Source of the DNA: Spirochaetota bacterium
Lineage (GTDB): Bacteria; Spirochaetota; JAHITG01
Length of the DNA stretch: 5,407 bases
Direction of reading: 5' to 3'
Assembly: GCA_018817865.1 (NCBI GenBank)
Contig: JAHITG010000505.1
Location: 1 to 5,407 of the forward strand
The translations under genes and the position numbers were made by a program. The notes below the pieces were generated by a model. The model was given only the letters and a program-made list of their open reading frames with translations, was not told where the DNA came from and ran no database searches. Numbering within the stretch: the first letter of the stretch is position 1; each line of letters opens with the position of its first letter. Positions 1-5,407 of the stretch are shown here, piece by piece.

Positions 1-3
1 AAT

Positions 4-43
4 GTAGGGGCTTGATTTATCAAGCCCGGGCCCTGATTTTTTT
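4..43. repeat. MITE-like or terminator-like hairpin at left edge
   Basis: GGGCTTGA (8-15) and TCAAGCCC (20-27) form a perfect 8-bp stem with a TTTA loop. The hairpin is preceded by GTAG and followed by GGGCCC, then a run of seven T at 37-43. Two readings are possible. It could be the end of a short dispersed palindromic element, since GTAGGGGC-type ends are common in such repeats. It could also be a terminator for a gene lying left of the window, although the T run begins 9 nt after the stem, further than in a canonical intrinsic terminator. Only part of any larger element would be visible because the window starts here. Confidence 0.4.
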
Positions 44-181
44 AAATTATATGTTATTTAATAACGGGCACCATAAATGGGGTTTTTACATTTCTATGAC
101 TTTATTTAGTCTATTGCATCTAAAACCAATTGTGTCCTATGTAAATTTTCAGTTTGAAAACTAGCTAAGAAGTCTCAGAAG

Positions 182-211
182 TTAATATACTAAACTAGAC
201 TGGTATATTAA
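182..211. promoter_or_regulatory. 9-bp inverted repeat, possible operator
   Basis: TTAATATAC (182-190) is a perfect inverted repeat of GTATATTAA (203-211), separated by 12 nt. The half-site centres are 21 bp apart, about two helical turns, which would suit a dimeric regulator binding one face of the DNA. A second, shorter repeat follows directly (ATATC 215-219 with GATAT 226-230). The location, about 200 bp upstream of the Spy-like gene, fits a control region. AT-rich DNA produces such repeats by chance fairly often, so the regulatory role is an inference. Confidence 0.35.
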
Positions 212-238
212 AACATATCTGTATTGATATAGACTGTG

Positions 239-321
239 GGTACGTCTTTGAGAGTACCGTGTCCCCGGCAGATACCGGGGATTCGGTAGAACATCACCTC
301 AAAACGGCATACGCCGTCCCC
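239..321 (+). ncRNA. Candidate structured RNA / 5' leader with three stem-loops
   Basis: Three consecutive hairpins can be drawn. (1) GGTAC 239-243 pairs with GTACC 254-258, with an inner TCT/AGA helix. (2) TCCCCGG 262-268 pairs with CCGGGGA 275-281 around a 6-nt CAGATA loop; this can be extended by ACCG 256-259 with CGGT 284-287 across a 2x2 internal loop. (3) ACGGC 304-308 pairs with GCCGT 313-317 around ATAC. Hairpins 1 and the extended form of 2 share 256-258, and GGGGA 277-281 can instead pair with TCCCC 317-321, so alternative folds exist. The patch is clearly GC-richer than its surroundings. It does not match the riboswitch, tRNA, tmRNA, SRP or 6S consensus motifs I know. The strand is assumed from the downstream gene. 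Confidence 0.35.
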
Positions 322-395
322 ATCCTTTCATAAAATAATACGAATATTTTTTTAACCTTTTCGTAGTTCAAACATCCAATAGTTTAAATCTAATT

Positions 396-403
396 AAAGG
401 AGG
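396..403 (+). promoter_or_regulatory. Strong Shine-Dalgarno of the Spy-like gene
   Basis: AAAGGAGG lies 8 nt before the ATG at 412. It is a near-perfect complement to the anti-Shine-Dalgarno sequence and fixes that ATG as the start. It is much stronger than the sites before the three efflux genes, which suggests high translation of the small periplasmic protein. Confidence 0.85.
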
Positions 404-411
404 TTTTTATT

Positions 412-882
412 ATGAAAATAAGATCTTTAAATGCTGTGTCCCTTTCGTTGTTCATGCTGATCATGGTGCTGACGGCAGGTATCATTATCAGTCCTTTGCA
501 TGCTAAAAAAGGGAAAAAAGAGTCCGGAAGACAAATTGGTTCTGCAAACGGTGAAGGCCTTGCGAAAAGGTTAAAACTGGATGAGAAGACAACAAAAGAG
601 TTTGTGCAGATCCATAATGAGGTTTATGGTGAAAAATTTAAAGAAAAAATGAAAGATTATATGGACAAGATGAAAGATGCAGAAAGAGGAAGTGACGAAC
701 AGAAAAAGATCATGGAAAATATGCAAAATGAAAAAAAGGAATATGACACCAAATTTATTAGTGAGGTCGAGAAATCTAAAATTTTGACCGAAAAACAGAC
801 CAAAGACATGAAAAAATTCGTAAAAGAGAAAAAAGGGTCTAAAAGAGGCGGTGGAAAAGGAAAAAAGGACTGTAAGAAATAA
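412..882 (+). CDS. Small secreted Spy/CpxP-like (LTxxQ-type) periplasmic protein
   Basis: This 156-residue protein begins with a clear Sec signal peptide: a basic start (MKIR), a hydrophobic stretch at about 8-29 and a probable cut after LHA (residue 31). The mature part is highly charged, very rich in lysine and largely predicted helical (about 48-140). LTEKQ at 125-129 matches the LTxxQ motif of Spy/CpxP-type periplasmic proteins, and the preceding LKLDEKTTKEFVQI (54-67) looks like the first helix repeat of that fold. Spy and CpxP are envelope-stress chaperones/regulators in enterobacteria; applying that role here is inference. The last 20 residues form a Lys/Gly/Arg tail with a single cysteine (Cys154). 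The strong RBS fixes the start. A terminator separates the gene from the efflux operon. It could alternatively be an unrelated coiled-coil secreted protein; family assignment is moderate. Confidence 0.7.
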   Translation: MKIRSLNAVSLSLFMLIMVLTAGIIISPLHAKKGKKESGRQIGSANGEGLAKRLKLDEKTTKEFVQIHNEVYGEKFKEKMKDYMDKMKDAERGSDEQKKIMENMQNEKKEYDTKFISEVEKSKILTEKQTKDMKKFVKEKKGSKRGGGKGKKDCKK

Positions 883-935
883 TATACGGTCTGGATAATA
901 AAACAATATTCTTTGTATTCAACTGCTTTTATTTT

Positions 936-987
936 AAAGGCATACGGGAGTTGTCTGATCCCTCATGACCTCCTGTATGCCTTTTTT
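936..987 (+). terminator. Strong intrinsic terminator after the Spy-like gene
   Basis: Positions 936-950 (AAAGGCATACGGGAG) pair with 970-984 (CTCCTGTATGCCTTT) in a 15-bp stem with one G-U pair at 946/974. The 3' arm runs into six T (982-987). The apical part can fold further (GTC 953-955 with GAC 967-969, TGA 956-958 with TCA 963-965, TCCC loop), giving a long hairpin. It sits 53 nt after the stop codon of the Spy-like gene. The A/T flanks make the stem nearly symmetric, so it might also act on the opposite strand. It should separate the small gene's transcript from the efflux operon, or limit readthrough into it. Confidence 0.9.
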
Positions 988-1073
988 ATATTTTAATGGA
1001 TAATTATTTTTAAATTATTAGTATAGATCAATTTAACTTTTTTACTTTTTTTTCATCTAAATTGTATATGATA

Positions 1074-2312
1074 ATGAAACTCTGTACATTTATCGGCTTA
1101 ATTTTGTTTCCGGGCCTCCTGTGGTGCATAACTCCGACATACGGCCTGGAGGAATGTATTGATCTGGCATTAAAGAACAATCCCACAATCAAAAAGAATC
1201 AGTACATCATTCATCAATATGAATACCAGGTGAAGAGGGCAAGGGCGTCATTTTTTCCCACGATCAACCTTTCCGGGAGATACTCTCATTCCTACAGCGA
1301 TTCTACCGGACTGGGGGAAAATAATTATAGCGTATCATTAAATCTTAATCAGCTGCTTTTTAACGGGTTGCAGCGCTGGAACGATTACGTGATCGCAAAA
1401 TTGGAAAAAGAAAAGGTGATGGTGACTTATACCAATTCCAGGCAGGAATTGATATATAATGTGAAAGCGGTCTATTATCAGTTATTATTATTTGAAAACC
1501 AGTTGAATGTCTGGAAAAAGATCATTGACCGGAGAAAGCAGGACCTGGCATTGATAAAGCTGAAATATGACTCGGGCAAAGAAAAATTATCCTCTGTAAA
1601 AGTAGCGGAAGCCAGCCAGCAGGAGTCCCAATATAATCAGCTCGAAAAAACGGAAGAGATCAAATTATCAAAAATCAAGCTTAATCTGTTCATGAATCAG
1701 CCTGCTGACAATGATCTCTCAGTAAAAGAAATAGATGACCATCATAAAGAACTGAATTATCCTGAGGTCATTCAGAAAATAAGAACAAAATATCCTCAAT
1801 TGAATACGGCAGAGCTTGATCTGAAAATATCGGAGAAAAACCTGGATTCTACCCGGGGAGAGTATTTCCCGGACTTCAACCTGACAGGGTCCTACGGCTT
1901 GAGTGACGATACATTTTTTCCTCAGAATAAAAGCTGGAATATCGGCTTGAGCGTATCCATCCCCCTGTTTGCGGGATTCAGTACTTCACATAAGATCAAC
2001 GAGATGAAATATAAGTTGAAAAGCCAGAAAGAAGGGATCAGGGAGATCCAGAATGAACTGGATATTAAATTTTTTGATCTGCTCTCCAGTTATTCCTTAT
2101 TACAGAAAAAGGTCAAGGTCCAGTCCGCCAAGTATGACTCGGCTTATGAAAGCTACAGGATAATCAACCTTGAATATAAACAGGGTTTGACCTCGTATGA
2201 CTGGCTTCAGCAGAAAGAGACGGAATTATCTCAGCTGGAACTGGAAAATGAGCAGTTGAAGTATAATATGAGAGTGATCCTGGCAGAAATAAATAAATAT
2301 TTAACGGAGTAG
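1074..2312 (+). CDS. tolC: TolC-type outer-membrane efflux protein (OEP family)
   Basis: This is the outer-membrane duct of a tripartite pump; TolC-like proteins form trimers with a beta-barrel in the outer membrane and an alpha-helical tunnel in the periplasm. Numbered from ATG 1074 (412 residues), it has a signal peptide ending near TYG (24). Two OEP repeats follow. The first opens with LEECIDLALKNNP (25-37) and has FFPTINLSG (about 60-68) leading into a barrel strand. The second has the matching YFPDFNLTGSYG and WNIGLSVSIPLFAG (288-301). Long amphipathic helices lie between, and GLTSYDWLQQKETEL (371-385) is the usual C-terminal helix motif. Length is normal for the family. TTG 1062 and ATG 1068 are alternative in-frame starts. 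I prefer 1074 because it gives a standard MK-led signal peptide; no start has a Shine-Dalgarno sequence. The stop lies 3 nt before macA. The substrate is unknown. Confidence 0.92.
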   Translation: MKLCTFIGLILFPGLLWCITPTYGLEECIDLALKNNPTIKKNQYIIHQYEYQVKRARASFFPTINLSGRYSHSYSDSTGLGENNYSVSLNLNQLLFNGLQRWNDYVIAKLEKEKVMVTYTNSRQELIYNVKAVYYQLLLFENQLNVWKKIIDRRKQDLALIKLKYDSGKEKLSSVKVAEASQQESQYNQLEKTEEIKLSKIKLNLFMNQPADNDLSVKEIDDHHKELNYPEVIQKIRTKYPQLNTAELDLKISEKNLDSTRGEYFPDFNLTGSYGLSDDTFFPQNKSWNIGLSVSIPLFAGFSTSHKINEMKYKLKSQKEGIREIQNELDIKFFDLLSSYSLLQKKVKVQSAKYDSAYESYRIINLEYKQGLTSYDWLQQKETELSQLELENEQLKYNMRVILAEINKYLTE

Positions 2313-2315
2313 ATC

Positions 2316-3392
2316 ATGAAATATAAAATTTACATTTTATTTTTTTTAATAGCAATACTCTCCGGCTGCAGTTCTAAAAAGCAGGATATATCAGATTACA
2401 GGATTGTACAGCCGTTTAAAGGGGATATTATTAAAAAAGTACTGGCAACAGGGACCCTCTCTCCTTACAGAAGAATTGAGATCAAGGCCACTGCTCAGGG
2501 CCGGGTTGAACAGATAAAGGTGGATGAAGGAAGTTATGTAAGGCAGGGCCAGATACTGGCATTTATCTCCACAACGGACCGGATCTCCCTGATCGATGCG
2601 GCCAAGGCAAATTTATATGAAGCAAAACGGAAAGGGGATGCTGATCTGATCAAAGAAGCTGAAATTGAGCTGTCCATTGCTCAAAAAGCATATAACCCGA
2701 TACCTGTCATTGCCCCGGTATCAGGTGAGATCATTAAACGCTCCATTGAAGTGGGAGAGAACGTCACTGCCAGTCAGGACATGTTCGTCATTTCCGACCG
2801 GCTGGTGCTTGTTGTCCAGGTTGATGAGTCTGATATCGGAAAGATCAGTATGGGACAAAAACTGGATTTTTATCTGGAGACCTTTCCTGATGAACGCTAT
2901 TTCGGACGGGTGAAGCGGATCTCAAAGGAAGGTGTGGAAGTGAATAATGTAATGCAGTATGAAGTGATCTGTTTCCCGGATAAGGTGATGAAAAAATGGA
3001 TTGCAGGGATGACCGTCAATGCCGAGTTTGTTGAACTGGAGAAAAAAGGGGTCTTATTACTGCCTGTTGATGCGGTAAAAAAGATCAGTTCACAGGATGA
3101 CGGACCGCCTCCCATGCCGGGCATGCGTGATCCTTCACAAAAAATCCCGAACCGGAAGAATATGAGGTTTGTAGTGGTTTTATCCAACAATAAAAAGCAG
3201 CTGAAAACCGTAACGATAGGGATTTCGGACTATAAAAATATTGAGATAGCTGAGGGAATAGGACAGGATGAGCAGGTGCTGGTGCTGAGCCAGAATGATT
3301 TTATGACTATTTTTAAGAGTCAAAAAGGAAGTGTAGCCAAACAGAGAAAAGGCGGGTTCAGGCCCGGTAGAATACAAAGGATGATGAAATGA
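2316..3392 (+). CDS. macA: MacA-type periplasmic adaptor lipoprotein (membrane fusion protein)
   Basis: The 358-residue adaptor links the MacB-type transporter to the TolC-type duct. A lipoprotein signal ends in LSGC, so Cys18 is probably lipidated. The order is typical of HlyD/MacA adaptors: half lipoyl motif at about 53-87 (IEIKATAQGRVEQI...DEGSYVRQGQ), helical hairpin about 88-127, second half lipoyl at about 128-160 (VIAPVSGEII...VGENV), beta-barrel about 163-240 and membrane-proximal domain about 245-325. The hairpin is only about 40 residues, much shorter than in enterobacterial MacA. A Pro/Gly-rich insert (DDGPPPMPGM, 261-270) interrupts the last domain, and the C-terminus is a basic tail. 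The start has CGGAG at 2305-2309 inside the end of tolC. The stop overlaps macB by 4 nt. Membership of the adaptor family is secure; the exact MacA orthology rests on its partner gene. Confidence 0.92.
   Translation: MKYKIYILFFLIAILSGCSSKKQDISDYRIVQPFKGDIIKKVLATGTLSPYRRIEIKATAQGRVEQIKVDEGSYVRQGQILAFISTTDRISLIDAAKANLYEAKRKGDADLIKEAEIELSIAQKAYNPIPVIAPVSGEIIKRSIEVGENVTASQDMFVISDRLVLVVQVDESDIGKISMGQKLDFYLETFPDERYFGRVKRISKEGVEVNNVMQYEVICFPDKVMKKWIAGMTVNAEFVELEKKGVLLLPVDAVKKISSQDDGPPPMPGMRDPSQKIPNRKNMRFVVVLSNNKKQLKTVTIGISDYKNIEIAEGIGQDEQVLVLSQNDFMTIFKSQKGSVAKQRKGGFRPGRIQRMMK
3377..3392 (+). promoter_or_regulatory. macA-macB translational coupling junction
   Basis: AAGGA at 3377-3381 lies 7 nt before the macB ATG, and that ATG overlaps the macA TGA in ATGA (3389-3392). 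Termination of macA therefore places ribosomes at the macB start, which supports matched synthesis of adaptor and transporter. Confidence 0.75.
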
Positions 3393-5338
3393 TCCGTTTT
3401 GAAAGCGTCACGAAAATATACAGCATGGGAAGGATCGGCCTGACTGCTCTGGATTCTGTGGGCCTGCAGATAAAAAGAGGGGAATTTGTCGCTATCATGG
3501 GGCCGTCCGGAAGCGGGAAATCAACACTTTTAAATCTTATAGGCTGCCTTGATGTCCCTACTCAGGGGCATTATTACCTGAACAATAAAGATGTATCAAA
3601 ATTCAATGTTTCTCAATTGGCAGATGTCAGAAATTCCCTGATCGGATTCATTTTTCAGAATTTTAATCTGTTGAATTACCTGGATTGTACGGGAAATATT
3701 GAACTGCCTTTGATCTATTCCGGCAGGGGATATACACAGGAGACCCTGCTTCAGCAGCTCGATAAAGTGAACCTGCGGAACTGGGCGCATCATAAACCGA
3801 ATGAGCTTTCAGGGGGGCAGATGCAGAGGATCGCCATTGCACGGGCTCTGGTCAATGATCCCCCGGTCCTCCTGGCTGATGAGCCGACCGGGAATCTGGA
3901 CTCAAAGACGGGCCGGGAGATCATGGAACTGTTGAATGACCTTAATAAGGAAGGTATTACAATTATACTGATTACACATGATATTAATGTGGCTCATTAT
4001 GCGAAAAGATTGATCAAAATAAAGGACGGGAAGATCATCTCTGATAAAGCAATGGGGAAAAAAACGAAAGAACCTTCATTAGCATTACCGTTGATCGAAA
4101 AGAGACGGAAATTATTATCATACAGGAAACTGGTCAAGAATGTCAGTATTGCACTTAAATCCATTGTCACTAAAAAGCTGAGGACATTCCTGACAACTTT
4201 AGGCATCCTGATAGGGGTCGCCTCTGTTGTTTCCATGATCTCGATCGGTGAAGGTGCCAAAAAGAAGATCACAGAGGATATCAAACAGATGGGGGCCAAT
4301 GTTCTGTTTATTCAGTCCGGCTCTGGCCGAAGGGGCAGAATGAGCCAGGAAGCGGCTGTGCGGAATAAACTGACGTTAAGGGATGCTGATTTCCTTGAAA
4401 AAAATTCAAAATATATAGATAAAATATCCCCTTTTGTAAGGTCCAGTGCTACTGTCTCATACAAAAATAATAATGCAAGGATCTCCATTCAGGGTGCCAA
4501 TATACATTTCCCCGAGATCAGTAATTATGAGATCAAATTCGGACGCTTCTTTGACAAACAGGCTGTGAATATTAAAGAACGCGTTGCTGTTATAGGGCAG
4601 ACAGTGGTTGATAATCTTTTTGAAGGAAAGAATCCGGTGGGCAGTTATATAAAGATCAATAAGATCAATTTTCTCGTCATAGGGACCTTTGAACCAAAAG
4701 GCAGTTCCGGTTGGGGGAATTCTGATGATATCGTTGTTATCCCGGTTACGACGGCGCAGAAAAGGGTCTTTGGCTCAGATGATCTCTCTTCTATAAATAT
4801 CAGCGTGAAGGATGAAAATATGATGAATCTTGCAGAAGAAGAAGCGACAAAACTGCTGAAGATCTCCCACGGCCTGTCGGAAGATAAGGACCCGGACTTT
4901 CAAGTCAGATCACAACTGGAGATACTTGAACGCGTTCAAAGTACAACCAAGATCTTTACTTTGCTTTTAGGGGGAATAGCCAGCATCAGCCTTTTAGTGG
5001 GAGGAATAGGGATCATGAATATTATGCTTGTTTCCGTTATGGAACGGATCAAAGAGATTGGCCTGCGCAAGGCTGTTGGTGCACAGCGAAGAGATATTTT
5101 ATACCAGTTCCTTATTGAGTCCATTATTGTCTGTTTCATGGGAGGGCTTTTTGGTGTCATTTTAGGGGCCACTGTTTCAAAGATAATAGGCGCTTTGTCG
5201 CCATGGAACACCTTTATTCCTTTTTATTCGATCCTGCTGGCTTTCGGGTTTTCTTTTATAGTAGGATTATTCTTTGGTATTTACCCGGCTGTAAAGGCAA
5301 GCAATTTAAAACCGATCGAAGCTTTACGGTATGAATAA
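3389..5338 (+). CDS. macB: MacB-type ABC efflux transporter (ATPase fused to permease)
   Basis: At 649 residues this is the usual length for MacB. The N-terminal ATPase (about 1-220) is complete: Walker A GPSGSGKST (38-46), Q-loop Gln90, signature LSGGQ (140-144), Walker B VLLADE (160-165), D-loop NLD (169-171) and switch His197. After a basic linker comes TM1 (about 264-286), a large periplasmic domain (about 287-520), and TM2-TM4 (about 521-549, 573-597, 610-634). MERIKEIGLRKAVGA (551-565) is the conserved cytoplasmic coupling motif of MacB/FtsX-type permeases. MacB dimers do not move substrate through the membrane; they drive a mechanical cycle that expels periplasmic substrates through MacA and TolC. 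Known MacB substrates include macrolides, peptides and haem compounds, but nothing here identifies this one's. The start overlaps the macA stop (ATGA, 3389-3392), with AAGGA at 3377-3381 as its ribosome site. All catalytic residues are intact. Confidence 0.96.
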   Translation: MIRFESVTKIYSMGRIGLTALDSVGLQIKRGEFVAIMGPSGSGKSTLLNLIGCLDVPTQGHYYLNNKDVSKFNVSQLADVRNSLIGFIFQNFNLLNYLDCTGNIELPLIYSGRGYTQETLLQQLDKVNLRNWAHHKPNELSGGQMQRIAIARALVNDPPVLLADEPTGNLDSKTGREIMELLNDLNKEGITIILITHDINVAHYAKRLIKIKDGKIISDKAMGKKTKEPSLALPLIEKRRKLLSYRKLVKNVSIALKSIVTKKLRTFLTTLGILIGVASVVSMISIGEGAKKKITEDIKQMGANVLFIQSGSGRRGRMSQEAAVRNKLTLRDADFLEKNSKYIDKISPFVRSSATVSYKNNNARISIQGANIHFPEISNYEIKFGRFFDKQAVNIKERVAVIGQTVVDNLFEGKNPVGSYIKINKINFLVIGTFEPKGSSGWGNSDDIVVIPVTTAQKRVFGSDDLSSINISVKDENMMNLAEEEATKLLKISHGLSEDKDPDFQVRSQLEILERVQSTTKIFTLLLGGIASISLLVGGIGIMNIMLVSVMERIKEIGLRKAVGAQRRDILYQFLIESIIVCFMGGLFGVILGATVSKIIGALSPWNTFIPFYSILLAFGFSFIVGLFFGIYPAVKASNLKPIEALRYE

Positions 5339-5367
5339 AGAGAGATCCTGTACGGTTCTTATTTTTT
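5339..5367 (+). terminator. Weak terminator-like hairpin after macB
   Basis: Just after the macB stop, GAGATCC (5342-5348 region) can pair with GGTTCT (5354-5359) around a TGTAC loop. The stem has one T-T mismatch and a possible G-U pair. It is followed by TTATTTTTT to 5367. The position and T run fit the end of the operon, but the stem is short and imperfect. The remaining bases to 5407 are AT-rich with no gene visible. Confidence 0.4.
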
Positions 5368-5407
5368 ATAATATTTTATATCATTACATTTGATATTCAG
5401 TACAATT

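Larger units (their letters stand above)
1..411. other. Gene-free leader/intergenic region
   Basis: No credible coding region was found on either strand here; the only ATG-started frames are trivially short (for example about 10 codons from 77). The region is AT-rich except for a hairpin at the left edge (8-27) and a GC-richer patch at about 239-321. It contains a 9-bp inverted repeat, several stem-loops and the ribosome-binding site of the next gene, listed separately. I found no convincing sigma70-type -35/-10 pair with normal spacing, so the transcription start is unknown. If transcription begins near the inverted repeat, the small gene at 412 would have a leader of about 200 nt. Confidence 0.7.

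Noticed and set aside
77..109. Tiny ORF starting ATGGGG, ending TAG
   Set aside because: About 10 codons, no ribosome-binding site and no recognisable peptide feature.
168..182. Two direct AGAAGT repeats 9 nt apart
   Set aside because: The repeats are short, in AT-rich DNA, and do not match the 10-11 bp spacing usual for tandem response-regulator sites.
250..300. tRNA or known riboswitch in the hairpin cluster
   Set aside because: No T-arm consensus, no acceptor pairing and no match to the aptamer cores I know (TPP, SAM, cobalamin, c-di-GMP, fluoride, guanidine, ZTP).
571..906. Antisense reading frame rich in Phe opposite the small gene
   Set aside because: It is the mirror of Lys/Glu-rich codons on the + strand; no ribosome site, and it runs through the real gene.
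1001..1020. Imperfect AT-only palindrome as an operator before tolC
   Set aside because: Only A/T bases with a central mismatch; too likely by chance in this spacer.
1062..1140. TolC as a lipoprotein (Cys in LLWC near the N-terminus)
   Set aside because: Trp directly before the Cys does not fit a lipobox, and a normal cleavage site (TYG) follows a few residues later.
2665..5211. Other overlapping frames inside macA and macB on both strands
   Set aside because: They lie within well-supported genes, have no family resemblance and are explained as shadows.

Overview
The window carries a compact tripartite efflux locus from a diderm (Gram-negative-type) bacterium. All four supported genes are on the + strand: a small secreted Spy/CpxP-like protein (412-882), a TolC-type outer-membrane factor (about 1074-2312), a MacA-type lipoprotein adaptor (2316-3392) and a full-length MacB-type ABC transporter (3389-5338). 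An outer-membrane channel plus a periplasmic adaptor requires two membranes. The AT-rich noncoding DNA and lysine-rich proteins suggest a low-to-moderate GC organism. I cannot assign a phylum from the sequence alone.

Layout. Positions 1-411 hold no credible gene. They do contain a MITE-like hairpin at the very left edge, a perfect 9-bp inverted repeat (182-211), and a GC-richer cluster of three stem-loops (239-317) that looks like a structured RNA or long 5' leader. A strong Shine-Dalgarno sequence then starts the small periplasmic gene. That gene is followed by a long intrinsic terminator (936-987). After a very AT-rich, pyrimidine-tract spacer, tolC, macA and macB follow with a 3-nt gap and then a 4-nt ATGA overlap, which is a tightly coupled operon. 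A weaker terminator-like hairpin follows macB, and nothing further is visible to the right edge.

How the genes work together. MacB is expected to use ATP hydrolysis in the cytoplasm to drive a mechanical cycle in the periplasm. MacA bridges MacB to the TolC-type duct, and substrate leaves the periplasm to the outside. The Spy-like protein may be a periplasmic chaperone or envelope-stress factor co-regulated with the pump, but the terminator between them means it can be expressed separately.

The efflux genes themselves are conventional. The parts worth a second look are the structured, gene-free leader upstream of the Spy-like gene, the association of that gene with the pump, the very short alpha-hairpin of the adaptor, and the absence of a ribosome-binding site before tolC. 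I see no clear evidence of an entirely new system.
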